From contig JAWOHT010000200.1 in assembly GCA_046485045.1 (NCBI GenBank), positions 62,001-126,000 of the forward strand: 64,000 nucleotides of DNA. The letters are read 5' to 3'. Origin of the DNA: JAFGPL01 sp046485045. Its GTDB lineage: Bacteria; Bacteroidota; Bacteroidia; Bacteroidales; UBA10428. The stretch's first letter is position 1. Each line of letters begins with the position of its first letter. Positions 1 through 8,767 of this stretch are shown one piece after another. The notes under the pieces were generated by a model. The model was not told the origin of the DNA and did no database searches. It saw only the letters and a program-made list of their open reading frames with translations. Both the position numbers and the translations under genes were made by a program.

Positions 1-159
1 TAAAGATTAAATCAGTTCAATATTCATATCAGACATTGTAAAGCTCCTGTGCTATTCTGTTAAAAACCGGATGATGGCAGAAAAAAAGTCCTGTTTTTGT
101 ATCTATTTCATCAACAATTGGTATTTTAACCGATTCAAAAACTGCATGAATAAGAGAAT

Positions 160-1152
160 ATGAAACAACTTGTAAGACAGGCAAAAATTATAGGAACCGG
201 CTCATATTTGCCGGAAAAGATAGTTACTAATAAACATCTTGAAACACTTGTTGAAACGAACGATACCTGGATATATGAAAACCTTGGCATCAGAGAGCGC
301 CGCATAGCTGCCGGAAACCAAGCATCGAGCGACCTCGGGGCAAAAGCCGGGAGTAAGGCCATTGAAAATGCAGGGCTAAAATCCGATGATATTGACCTGA
401 TAATAGTTGCCACTTCAACCCCCGACAGACTGGCTCCTTCAACAGCCTGTATCGTACAGGATAAAATCAAAGCTTATAATGCAGTATGTTTCGATATAGC
501 AGCAGTATGCTCCGGATTTCTTTACGGTATGTCGGTTGCCTGCCAGTATGTGGCCAGCGGAGTATACGACAATGTACTGGTAATCGGGGCAGATACATTT
601 TCGCGCATCACCGATTGGGAAAGAAGAGACTGTGTGTTTTTTGGCGATGGAGCTGGAGCAGCCTTAATTTCTCATGCAGATGATTCTGAAGGGTTTCTTG
701 CATTCAGGCTGTATTCAGACGGCAGGGGCAAATTTAACTTTACCGTACCTGCAGGCGGATCTGAGTTGCCGGCATCTGATGAAACAGTTGAGAAAAAACT
801 GCACTACTTCCAGATGAACGGAAAGGCAGTTTACGAAACTGCCACCAAATTATTACCTAAAGTAATAAATGAGGTTCTTGCCGACTCAAAAACTGGTATT
901 GATGAAATAAAATACCTGATACCCCACCAACCCGGTATAAAGATATTGAAAGATACTGCAAAAATTCTTGGGTTGCCATTTTCAAAAGTCATGACCAATA
1001 TGGAGCATTATGCAAACACTTCAGCAGGTACAATTCCGATACTTCTTGATGAGGTAAACCGAAAAGGTCTCATCGGCAAAGGAGACAAAATTCTTTTTGC
1101 CGCTATCGGAAGTGGCTGGACATATGGCGCATCTGTTATTAAATGGGCTTAA
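160..1152 (+). CDS. fabH: 3-oxoacyl-ACP synthase III family protein (FabH-like)
   Basis: This is a thiolase-fold condensing enzyme of the KAS III family, 330 residues, the usual length. KAS III enzymes join acetyl-CoA (or another acyl-CoA) to malonyl-ACP to start fatty acid synthesis in the cytoplasm. The triad is visible: Cys117 in DIAAVCSGF, His256 in LIPHQPG and Asn286 in HYANTSAG. The glycine-rich C-terminal GSGWTYGA fits the family. The ATG is the first in frame and aligns with the normal KAS III N-terminus. The neighbour is a short-chain reductase 115 bases downstream rather than plsX or rpmF, at least on the visible side. It could therefore serve a secondary lipid or polyketide route instead of bulk fatty acid initiation. 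The family call is firm and the substrate is open. Confidence 0.88.
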   Translation: MKQLVRQAKIIGTGSYLPEKIVTNKHLETLVETNDTWIYENLGIRERRIAAGNQASSDLGAKAGSKAIENAGLKSDDIDLIIVATSTPDRLAPSTACIVQDKIKAYNAVCFDIAAVCSGFLYGMSVACQYVASGVYDNVLVIGADTFSRITDWERRDCVFFGDGAGAALISHADDSEGFLAFRLYSDGRGKFNFTVPAGGSELPASDETVEKKLHYFQMNGKAVYETATKLLPKVINEVLADSKTGIDEIKYLIPHQPGIKILKDTAKILGLPFSKVMTNMEHYANTSAGTIPILLDEVNRKGLIGKGDKILFAAIGSGWTYGASVIKWA

Positions 1153-1267
1153 AGGACTTGATAATAGTCATACAGGGTCATGTATTTATAATAATAATTT
1201 GGATTAATGATTGTTGCATTTTTATTAAAAAAAGCGTAATTTTTCAATCCTTCTAATATCAATCAAA

Positions 1268-1948
1268 ATGATTATAATAACCGGTTCTTCGAGGGGCATC
1301 GGACAGTTCCTGACGGATAAGTTCAGGGCAGATAATATCGCTGTATACGGCACATACCTGAATACCATACCGGAGGAAGGCAACGAATACTGTTCGAAAG
1401 TAAACATATCAGATTTTAATGAGATTGTTGAATGGTTCTACCGCATCAAGCCCAAACTTAAAAATGTAGTTTTATTGAATTGTGCAGCAATAAACTACAA
1501 TTGTTCCGCGCATAAATCAGATCTGAACAAATGGCACGAAGTAGTGCAGGTTAATCTTATAGGTACTTTTAACATGATCAGGGCCGTCCTGCCTTTTATG
1601 CGTGAGCAAAACTACGGAAGGATCATTAATTTTTCTTCAATACTGGCACAGCGGGGTGTGGCAGGAACCAGCGCCTATGCAGCATCAAAGGCAGCGTTAT
1701 GGGGCATGTCCAGGAGTATTGCAGCTGAGAATGCAGGTAAAAATATCACCATCAATACCCTAAACCTCGGGTATTTCAATATTGGTATGATTGAGCAGGT
1801 GCCCGAAGAACTTCAAAACCAGCTTAAAAAAGAAATTCCCTCCGGTAAATTCGGAAACCCCGAAGAAATTTACAAAGCCGTAAGGTTTCTTATTGATTCA
1901 CCATATATCAATGGTACATCAATTGATATTAACGGGGGATTGTTTTAG
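1268..1948 (+). CDS. SDR family oxidoreductase (FabG-like)
   Basis: This is a short-chain dehydrogenase/reductase of 226 residues using NAD(P)H. The Rossmann dinucleotide motif TGSSRGIG lies at residues 5-12 and NCAAIN near 71-76. The catalytic Ser124, Tyr137 and Lys141 sit in NFSSI and YAASK. The C-terminal NGTSIDINGGLF is the usual FabG-like ending. It starts directly at the first beta strand with no leader. It lies 115 bases after the FabH-like gene on the same strand, so the pair may reduce what the synthase makes, but this is inference. It could also be an unrelated sugar or alcohol dehydrogenase. Confidence 0.85.
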   Translation: MIIITGSSRGIGQFLTDKFRADNIAVYGTYLNTIPEEGNEYCSKVNISDFNEIVEWFYRIKPKLKNVVLLNCAAINYNCSAHKSDLNKWHEVVQVNLIGTFNMIRAVLPFMREQNYGRIINFSSILAQRGVAGTSAYAASKAALWGMSRSIAAENAGKNITINTLNLGYFNIGMIEQVPEELQNQLKKEIPSGKFGNPEEIYKAVRFLIDSPYINGTSIDINGGLF

Positions 1949-1980
1949 CCGGCAGGCATAGCACATCCTCTTGTCATATT

Positions 1981-2943
1981 TTATTTATTGTTCGAAGTCT
2001 TGGTTTCAAGATTTGAATCGAAACTAATTCGGGCATTTTTTATGCTGGCATTTAGTTCAAAACCGATGAGCAGCGTGAGTGCATTAAAATTCATCCATAG
2101 CATAAGCGCGACCAGTGCCCCGATTGACCCGAAAAACCTGTTGAATTGTGCAAAATGGTTTACAAAATAAGAAAAACCTACAGATGCCAGTATGGTTAAG
2201 AATGTTGCAAGAATTGAACCTGCCGTGAAAAACCTCCAGCACGTTTTGCGCGACGGGCCAAGATAGTAGAAAAAAGAGATAGATATAAAAGTAAGTATTG
2301 TAATAATAAACCATCTACCTGTTAAAAACAGAAAGTAGGTAAAATCAGCTTTAATAAAATCATTTTCAACTAATTTATTTATAAAAACTTTATTAAAGAA
2401 CAATAGTGACAGGGCTACAGTTACGAGAATAAAGAGGATAAAGCCCAACAAGATGGCAATAACCCTGCGCTGCAACCAGGGCCGGGTTTCGATGGTGTGG
2501 TAGGTTACATTAAATGCCTCAATCATACCGTTGATGCCTTTCTGGGCAAAGAAAAATGCAACCAGAAACCCAAAAACCTGCATACCGCTACTTTTAATGA
2601 ACAGCTGGTCTATGAGGGCTTCCAGGGCAATATATGAATTGGTGGGGATGATTTCGTTAAAAATCTCGAGCATCTCGTTCCTGAAATCTTTAATAGGAAG
2701 ATATGGAATGGTAGACAAAAGAAAAATCAGGGCAGGGCCAAGGGCAAGCATAAAATTAAATGCAATAGCAGAAGCCCTGATATTCAGAGACCCTTTTGTC
2801 AGTCCCCGGATAAAAAATGAAATTACATCCGGAACCGGAACACCGCCTGAACCCGGGAATGAAATATTCTCAAAATAGCTGGTTAACTTCTCTGTTTTGT
2901 TTTTAAAAAACCGGAATTTCAATTGGCTATCTTCCTGTTGCAT
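1981..2943 (-). CDS. YihY/BrkB family inner-membrane protein
   Basis: This is a polytopic membrane protein of 320 residues. About six hydrophobic segments follow a charged N-terminal tail. The family signatures are visible: a segment near residues 55-80 (RASAIAFNFMLALGP), FFFAQKGINGMIEAFNVTYH, and a C-terminal GALVALMLWMNFNALTLLIG. The family was once annotated as ribonuclease BN, which is wrong for YihY, and its true role is unknown. It is the last gene of a minus-strand operon, starting one base after the nadC stop. The YihY/BrkB assignment is firm and no function is claimed. Confidence 0.88.
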   Translation of the reverse strand: MQQEDSQLKFRFFKNKTEKLTSYFENISFPGSGGVPVPDVISFFIRGLTKGSLNIRASAIAFNFMLALGPALIFLLSTIPYLPIKDFRNEMLEIFNEIIPTNSYIALEALIDQLFIKSSGMQVFGFLVAFFFAQKGINGMIEAFNVTYHTIETRPWLQRRVIAILLGFILFILVTVALSLLFFNKVFINKLVENDFIKADFTYFLFLTGRWFIITILTFISISFFYYLGPSRKTCWRFFTAGSILATFLTILASVGFSYFVNHFAQFNRFFGSIGALVALMLWMNFNALTLLIGFELNASIKNARISFDSNLETKTSNNK

Positions 2944-2944
2944 A

Positions 2945-3793
2945 TTAATAGTCGCATGCTTTTAGGCTCATGTCAAGACTTTTTATCTGGTGTGTAAGCG
3001 CCCCGACAGAAATGTAATCAACACCGCATTCGGCATAATCACGCAAATTTTCCAGTGTTATTCTGCCGGAGGATTCTGTTTCGTACCTCCCTTTAATCAT
3101 CTCCAGGGCCAGGCTTGTATCATGCAAACTGAAATTATCGAGCATGATACGATGAATTTTTCCTGTTTTCAGAATTTCCCCGATATCGTCAAGTGTCCTG
3201 GCCTCAATTTCGATTTTCAGGTCGAGCATATTGTTGGTCAAATAATCATGTACAGCTTCGATAGCTTTACCAATACCGCCTGCAAAATCTATATGGTTAT
3301 CTTTGATCAATATCATATCATAGAGGCCTGTTCTGTGATTACAGCCACCACCAGTCTTCACGGCCAGCTTTTCGATAAGCCTCAGGCCAGGGGTTGTCTT
3401 ACGGGTGTCGAGTATTTTTGTTTTCAGCCCTTTAAGCTTCGATGCATAGGTATGTGCAACAGTGGCTATGCCGCTCATACGCTGCATAAAGTTCAGCACC
3501 AGCCTTTCGGCCTGAAGAATAGAGCGAACATATCCTTCAACTACAAAAGCTTCATCACCCGGAAAAATTGCAGCCCCGTCTGCAAGAAAAACCTCAACCT
3601 TTAGCGAAGGGTCAATTTTATCGAAGACTTTTAGGGCAATATCAACGCCTGCCAAAATTCCTTCGTCTTTAATTATAAGCTTTGCACTTCCTTTTGCCGC
3701 TGAAGGGATGCATGCAAGCGATGTATGGTCACCATCACCAATATCTTCAGCAACCGCCAGATCAATAAGCTGATCAACAAGGTTATTGTGCAT
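2945..3793 (-). CDS. nadC: Nicotinate-nucleotide pyrophosphorylase (carboxylating)
   Basis: NadC converts quinolinate and PRPP to nicotinate mononucleotide, CO2 and pyrophosphate in de novo NAD synthesis (cytoplasm). The length of 282 residues is typical. Visible motifs are AEDIGDGDHTS near the N-terminus, ERLVLNFMQRMSGIAT, the quinolinate-binding DTRKTTPGLR, and KTGGGCNHRTGLYD followed by LIKDNH. The C-terminal GVDYISVGALTH closes the barrel. The start overlaps the end of the upstream DUF4783-like gene by 11 bases, and yihY follows after one base, so the three genes form one operon. nadA and nadB are not in this window. Confidence 0.96.
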   Translation of the reverse strand: MHNNLVDQLIDLAVAEDIGDGDHTSLACIPSAAKGSAKLIIKDEGILAGVDIALKVFDKIDPSLKVEVFLADGAAIFPGDEAFVVEGYVRSILQAERLVLNFMQRMSGIATVAHTYASKLKGLKTKILDTRKTTPGLRLIEKLAVKTGGGCNHRTGLYDMILIKDNHIDFAGGIGKAIEAVHDYLTNNMLDLKIEIEARTLDDIGEILKTGKIHRIMLDNFSLHDTSLALEMIKGRYETESSGRITLENLRDYAECGVDYISVGALTHQIKSLDMSLKACDY

Positions 3794-4193
3794 TCTCTTT
3801 TTCTATTCTTAGTTGGTGAATGTAGGGTTGAGATTCTTTAATCTTAACAAGCAGGGTAACCCTGTACTCACCCTTTAGGGTACTTAAATTGCCGATAGCA
3901 TACCTTGAGTCTTCCTTGCCTCCTTTATGAATGATTGAAAAGCTGTTTACCGGATTTTTTGTAAAAAAATCCTTCAGAATCAGTTCTGCTTGTTCTTTGC
4001 TGTAAATTTCCTCATTACCGTTTATGGTAAGCTCCACATTTACATTAATATATTTGGCAAGATCAGATGCATTTCCTTTTTTTATGGCCAAAATAATCCC
4101 ATCTGGTATATCCTGCGGCAAAAAGCCCGCTGCGATACCCGAAAGGAAAACCCAACCAGTTAAAAATACCAGGTACAGTTTGAATTGTTTCAT
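3783..4193 (-). CDS. DUF4783-like secreted protein
   Basis: This is a small exported protein of 136 residues. The N-terminus has a hydrophobic stretch (YLVFLTGWVFLSGIAAGFL) that reads as a signal peptide. The mature part has an NTF2-like or SnoaL-like pattern: an early helix (IILAIKKGNASDLAKYIN), then strands ending in RVTLLVKIKESQPYIHQLRIEK. This matches the Bacteroidota DUF4783 family found next to nadC. It is the first gene of the operon with nadC and yihY and overlaps nadC by 11 bases. No catalytic residues are evident and the function is unknown. The family name is from recall and was not checked by search. Confidence 0.7.
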   Translation of the reverse strand: MKQFKLYLVFLTGWVFLSGIAAGFLPQDIPDGIILAIKKGNASDLAKYINVNVELTINGNEEIYSKEQAELILKDFFTKNPVNSFSIIHKGGKEDSRYAIGNLSTLKGEYRVTLLVKIKESQPYIHQLRIEKENAQ

Positions 4194-4406
4194 TTCTTTT
4201 TATTAATATTTTTCAATATAGTGAACAAAAATCAAACCAATTATTATAATTTGCAAGTTAAATATATTATTTTAACTATCGAAAATTATTTTTGGTCTGC
4301 GATTTGCTGCAAGATTTGTACCAAAGAAATTTCTGCCTGTGAAACTGACTAAATTGAATAATTAAAACCAGCCTGCAGTCCAAATCATTATAAAAAATTT
4401 ATTTTT
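4194..4406. other. Intergenic region between divergent DUF4783 and rlmH genes
   Basis: These 213 AT-rich bases separate two divergent genes and must hold both promoters. One candidate plus-strand -7 element, TATTTTTG, lies at 4287-4294, about 110 bases before rlmH. A second at 4400-4407 overlaps the rlmH GTG and is harder to interpret. No -33 element is convincing for either and no hairpin is obvious. Confidence 0.45.
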
Positions 4407-4880
4407 GTGAAAATACAATTGATCAACACCGGAAAAACAACCGAAAAGCATGTAAAAGAAGGCGTGGAAATATATGCAACACGGTTAAAAAACTATGTTT
4501 TGTTCGAGTACATCGACCTGCCTGAAATAAAACAGGCTAAAAACGTTACTTTCGACAAACTTAAGGAACTGGAAGGTGAGATTATCCTTAAAAAAGTTTT
4601 AAAAACCGATTATGTGGTCGTGCTTGATGAAAAAGGACTTGAATACGGTTCAACCGAGTTTGCCGGTCATCTGCAAAAAATCATGAACCGGGGAATAAAA
4701 AATATGGCTTTTGTTACAGGAGGCCCATACGGATTCTCAAGACAGGTATACGACCGTGCAAACGATAGAATCTCTTTATCAAGAATGACCTTCCCGCACC
4801 AGCTCGTGCGCCTGATCTTTATCGAACAACTCTACAGATCATTTACAATACTCAATAATGAACCTTATCATCATATATAA
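4407..4880 (+). CDS. rlmH: 23S rRNA (pseudouridine1915-N3)-methyltransferase RlmH
   Basis: RlmH is a SPOUT-class methyltransferase that uses S-adenosylmethionine to methylate pseudouridine 1915 in helix 69 of 23S rRNA in assembled ribosomes. The length of 157 residues is standard. The C-terminal trefoil-knot motifs are clear: FVTGGPYGFS, then LSRMTFPHQLVRLIFIEQLY, ending in NEPYHH(I). The GTG start gives the family N-terminus MKIQLINTGKT. The kinase gene starts 30 bases downstream on the same strand, so the two are probably co-transcribed. A TATTTTTG string overlaps the start codon, which would leave almost no leader if used. Confidence 0.95.
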   Translation: MKIQLINTGKTTEKHVKEGVEIYATRLKNYVLFEYIDLPEIKQAKNVTFDKLKELEGEIILKKVLKTDYVVVLDEKGLEYGSTEFAGHLQKIMNRGIKNMAFVTGGPYGFSRQVYDRANDRISLSRMTFPHQLVRLIFIEQLYRSFTILNNEPYHHI

Positions 4881-4910
4881 TTGTTGGAATTATACTAAAC
4901 CAGTGAGTGT

Positions 4911-7900
4911 ATGAACACCCCCCTGAAATACTTTATTGCTTTTTTATTGTTTTTTCTTTCGGCCACTTTTTCTGGTCATATTTTTTCGGTGATAACCTTT
5001 GGCGAAAAAAGTGTTGAAAAATTCCAGGAAACTCTCGATGAAAAATATGAATTGCTTGATAAAACAATTGATGCTCTTTTTAATTCAGGTAAAATCGGGC
5101 CTATTGATGATTTTGACAAAAAGGGAATCATCATTCTTATTTATAAGGACAACCAGCTCACCAGTTTTACGAACAATAATATTCTGTTTCCAAATTATTA
5201 TGATTCGTTATACTACGACTCAAAACTTATTTTCAACAACCATGCCTGGTATGCCTTGAAAACATATGATTATTTGCAATACAAGGCAGTTGGATGGATA
5301 TTGATTAAAAAAGAGTTTTCCTATAAAAACAAATATCTGGAAAATGAATTTCAGTCATCTTTTAAAATTCCTGCCTCTGTAAGCATAAGTGAGGACAAAT
5401 CCGATAATGCATATGAAATAAGGGGATATAACGGCGAATATCTTTTTTCGCTCGTGTTTAATAACGAACTGAAATTACCCTGGCTTTACAAAAACCTGGC
5501 CTTCATTTTTTTCTTAACAGGAATAATTCTCTTTCTGGTTTTTATTAACACATTATTAAAAAGGATATCTGACCCCGTTAAAAAAAACTATGCAATTATT
5601 GCACTGGTAATTTTTATGGCCGGGTTCAGGTTGGCACAAACCATTTTCAGGTTTCCGGCAGGCTTATATAGTAATGACCTGTTCAGCCCTGTGATTTTTG
5701 CCAATTCAGAGTTGCTGCCTTCGCTGGGCGATCTTCTGCTTAACACAGTTTGTATTTTTTATATAATAATAAAATTCGACCGCGATTTTTTTATTCATGA
5801 AAGGTTTTTTCAATTACGAGAAAAAGGTAAAAACCATATTAACTCCCTGTTAATTTTTACTTTAATATTATTTTTCTTTTATTCAAGACATATCTTTTCC
5901 AGCCTGATTACCAATTCGAATATTTCGTTTGAAGTATACAAAATTACCAGCTTAAATATATACAGTTTTGTAGGCCTCATAATTATCGGAATGCATTTCG
6001 CCGGCCTCGTGATGCTGATAAATAAAGCAACCATTATCGGCAAAGAAACTATTCGGATGGAACAGTTTATTTTTAATTTTTCAATTATACTTATCCTCGC
6101 GGTACTGTTTTTGTACTTTGCAGGCGAGACAATTGACCCATACTCTGTATTGTTTTTTTTCCTGCTTTTTTTAATGCTGGTAATTATCAGGTTTAAGGCA
6201 AATACTGTTTACGGGTATGGCATTTTGGTTTTAGTGGTACTGGTTTCCTCTGTATATATTGTTTATTTTATTTCCGCTACCACGATTAAAAAAGACAGGC
6301 AAAACATGAAAATACTTGTAGAAAACCTGGCAAATGAACATGACCCGATTGCTGAACTTCTTTTTGAAGAAATGTCTGAAGAACTCAACAGCGACAGTAC
6401 CCTGGCTGATATGTTATTTGATATGGAAGTAAGTTACACAGAATTACGCAGCTATTTAAAAAATAATTACTTTAAAGGATTCTGGGGAAAATATGATTTC
6501 AGGTTTTACGATTGCCGACCGATAGACAGTGTGGTTTTTAAAATACCTGACGAATACAGTTTCCACTGTTACAATTATTTCGGCCAATACATTGGCGAAA
6601 AGGGAATGATACTGCCAAATTCAAAGTTTTATTTTATTGACAATACAAACGGGCGCATCAATTACCTGGGAATAATCACGTACTTTAAGGAAGGACAGGA
6701 ATTTCCGGAGATATCATTATTTTTGGAACTTGAATCCACCCTTGTTTCTGAAGAGTTTGGTTACCCTGAATTGCTCCTTGACAGCAGGCTGGATGTTGAC
6801 TCTTATCTCGGCGAATATGCTTATGCCAAGTATTATCAAAACAACCTTATTACGCAATCGGGCGAATTTCATTACAGCCTGGCGCGCGATATTTACGGTG
6901 AACAGGAGAAAGAATATAGTTTTATCAGGTTTGATAATTATGATCATTTAATCTATAATGTAAATGATATAAACGCGATTATTTTAAGTAAACCTACCAT
7001 TAATATATTAAACAGCCTGATATCATTTTCCTACATTTTTGTTTTTTATTATGTATGTCTGCTCATAGTTTTTGCAATTTCAAAAGTTGCAACCCACGGA
7101 AGAAAGATTCAACTGAACTTTAAAAACAAAATTCAGTTTGCCGTATTCTCAATTTTATTGCTGTCGCTTGTGCTTATCGGAGGCGGCACCATATACTTCA
7201 GCCTTGAACAATACCAGAAAAAGAATTTCAATAACATTACCGAAAAGATACAGTCGGTGTATATCGAACTCGACCACAAACTGGCTTACGAAAACAAACT
7301 TGACGGCAGCTGGTCATCAGAAAGTTATAGTAACCTTGACCAGCTCCTTCAGAAATTTGCCGATGTCTTTTACACCGACATAAATCTTTACGATCAGTCG
7401 GGAGATTTAATAGCTACCTCGAGGCCCGAAATTTTTGACCGCGGGCTCACCGGCACAAAAATGAACCCGCTGGCACTGAACAGCCTTATGATTGAAAAGA
7501 AAGCAGAATTCGTGCACAGGGAAAATATTGGTAAACTGCATTATTTGTCGGCCTATGTTCCGTATATCAATGCGAATAATAATTTACTTGCCTACCTTAA
7601 CCTGCCCTATTTCACCAGGGAGGCGGAACTAAGGCAGGAAATCACCAATCTGGCTGTAGCAATAGTGAATATATATTCATTATTAATTTTACTTACCATT
7701 GCTGTTGCTGTCTTTATTTCAGATACCATTACAAAGCCTTTAAGGTTGTTGCAGGAGAAATTCAGCCAGGTGAAACTGCTAAAAGACCATGAACTAATTG
7801 AATACTCGGGTAGCGATGAAGTAGCAAGCCTTGTTCAGGAATACAACCGAATGGTACAGGAGCTGCAAAAAAGCGCTGAACTACTGGCCAAGTCAGAACG

Positions 7901-8582
7901 CGAAAGTGCCTGGCGTGAAATGGCAAGGCAAATTGCCCATGAGATAAAAAACCCGCTCACTCCCATGCGTTTAACAATACAACATCTGCAACGTACCTGG
8001 AAAGACAAAAATGAAAACTACGCCGAGATACATGAAAAGGTTACTCAAACATTAATCGAACAGATAGATAACCTCTCTAAGATTGCATCTGAATTTTCGA
8101 ATTTTGCACAAATGCCCAAAGCAAAAAACCAAAAACTTGACATTGAGCATATCATCAGGAATACCATCAGCCTGTTTTCAAACGCCCCCGGGGTAACCAT
8201 CGGTTATAAACCCGCAATTAAAGGCCCGGTGTATGTCTTTGCCGACAAAGAACAGCTTGCAAGAGTCTTTATAAATCTCTTTAAAAATGCCGTTCAATCG
8301 GTTCCTGAAGAAAGGGCATGCAAAATTCTGGTAACGATTAACATAATCAACGGCAAAGTGCTTGCAAAAGTTGAAGACAATGGCAGGGGAATTCATGACG
8401 ATGTGAAAACAAAACTATTCACTCCTAATTTCACTACCAAATCGAGTGGTATGGGTTTGGGGCTTGCTATTACTAAAGATATTATCGAAAACATCGGTGG
8501 AAGAATATATTTTGAAACATCGTGGGGGAAAGGGACAGTATTCTTTGTTGAATTACCCGAGTTTTCCGGAAATGAAGAATAA
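4911..8582 (+). CDS. Large multi-pass NtrY-like sensor histidine kinase
   Basis: This is a membrane sensor kinase of 1223 residues, far longer than a typical kinase of 400-700. It has an N-terminal anchor, a block of about eight membrane segments between roughly 195 and 460, and a periplasmic stretch to about 700. Further segments near 705-765 precede a second periplasmic domain to about 935. A last membrane helix leads into a HAMP-like linker (about 960-1005). The H-box is REMARQIAHEIKNPLTPMR with His1010. The N-box (INLFKNAVQSVPE), G1 box (VEDNGRGIHDD) and G2 box (GMGLGLAITKDII) are intact, so it should autophosphorylate. The AHEIKNPLTP sequence places it in the NtrY group. No response regulator is adjacent; the nearest lone receiver gene is about 44 kb away, so partner and ligand are unknown. 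It probably shares a transcript with rlmH. Confidence 0.85.
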   Translation: MNTPLKYFIAFLLFFLSATFSGHIFSVITFGEKSVEKFQETLDEKYELLDKTIDALFNSGKIGPIDDFDKKGIIILIYKDNQLTSFTNNNILFPNYYDSLYYDSKLIFNNHAWYALKTYDYLQYKAVGWILIKKEFSYKNKYLENEFQSSFKIPASVSISEDKSDNAYEIRGYNGEYLFSLVFNNELKLPWLYKNLAFIFFLTGIILFLVFINTLLKRISDPVKKNYAIIALVIFMAGFRLAQTIFRFPAGLYSNDLFSPVIFANSELLPSLGDLLLNTVCIFYIIIKFDRDFFIHERFFQLREKGKNHINSLLIFTLILFFFYSRHIFSSLITNSNISFEVYKITSLNIYSFVGLIIIGMHFAGLVMLINKATIIGKETIRMEQFIFNFSIILILAVLFLYFAGETIDPYSVLFFFLLFLMLVIIRFKANTVYGYGILVLVVLVSSVYIVYFISATTIKKDRQNMKILVENLANEHDPIAELLFEEMSEELNSDSTLADMLFDMEVSYTELRSYLKNNYFKGFWGKYDFRFYDCRPIDSVVFKIPDEYSFHCYNYFGQYIGEKGMILPNSKFYFIDNTNGRINYLGIITYFKEGQEFPEISLFLELESTLVSEEFGYPELLLDSRLDVDSYLGEYAYAKYYQNNLITQSGEFHYSLARDIYGEQEKEYSFIRFDNYDHLIYNVNDINAIILSKPTINILNSLISFSYIFVFYYVCLLIVFAISKVATHGRKIQLNFKNKIQFAVFSILLLSLVLIGGGTIYFSLEQYQKKNFNNITEKIQSVYIELDHKLAYENKLDGSWSSESYSNLDQLLQKFADVFYTDINLYDQSGDLIATSRPEIFDRGLTGTKMNPLALNSLMIEKKAEFVHRENIGKLHYLSAYVPYINANNNLLAYLNLPYFTREAELRQEITNLAVAIVNIYSLLILLTIAVAVFISDTITKPLRLLQEKFSQVKLLKDHELIEYSGSDEVASLVQEYNRMVQELQKSAELLAKSERESAWREMARQIAHEIKNPLTPMRLTIQHLQRTWKDKNENYAEIHEKVTQTLIEQIDNLSKIASEFSNFAQMPKAKNQKLDIEHIIRNTISLFSNAPGVTIGYKPAIKGPVYVFADKEQLARVFINLFKNAVQSVPEERACKILVTINIINGKVLAKVEDNGRGIHDDVKTKLFTPNFTTKSSGMGLGLAITKDIIENIGGRIYFETSWGKGTVFFVELPEFSGNEE

Positions 8583-8732
8583 AAACCAAGATCAAATGAC
8601 AAATAAAATAATTATTTTTTAGAAAATCATTCTCAATTTATCATTCAAAATTCAGAGAATTAAGCCGGCCTATCGTTATAAATTATTGCGGTGATGTTGA
8701 AAATTTGTTAATTATTAAATCTTTTAAATAGT

Positions 8733-8740
8733 TATATTTG
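8733..8740 (+). promoter_or_regulatory. -7 promoter element TATATTTG
   Basis: This matches the Bacteroidota -7 consensus TAnnTTTG. It lies 27 bases before the chosen ATG of the T9SS cargo gene at 8768, which leaves a short leader. A TTTG at 8704-8707 is a possible -33 element, but its 25-base spacing is wide. Confidence 0.5.
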
Positions 8741-8767
8741 GTTTTTACAAACAGTTTACCATTTCAG

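Noticed and set aside
29..187. Open minus-strand frame of about 52 codons at the left edge with a protein-like sequence
   Set aside because: It has no ATG, is bounded by stops on both sides and overlaps the start of the FabH-like gene, so it is probably chance.
8738..8767. Upstream TTG start for the T9SS cargo gene
   Set aside because: It falls in the TATATTTG promoter element and would put ten polar residues before a good signal peptide.
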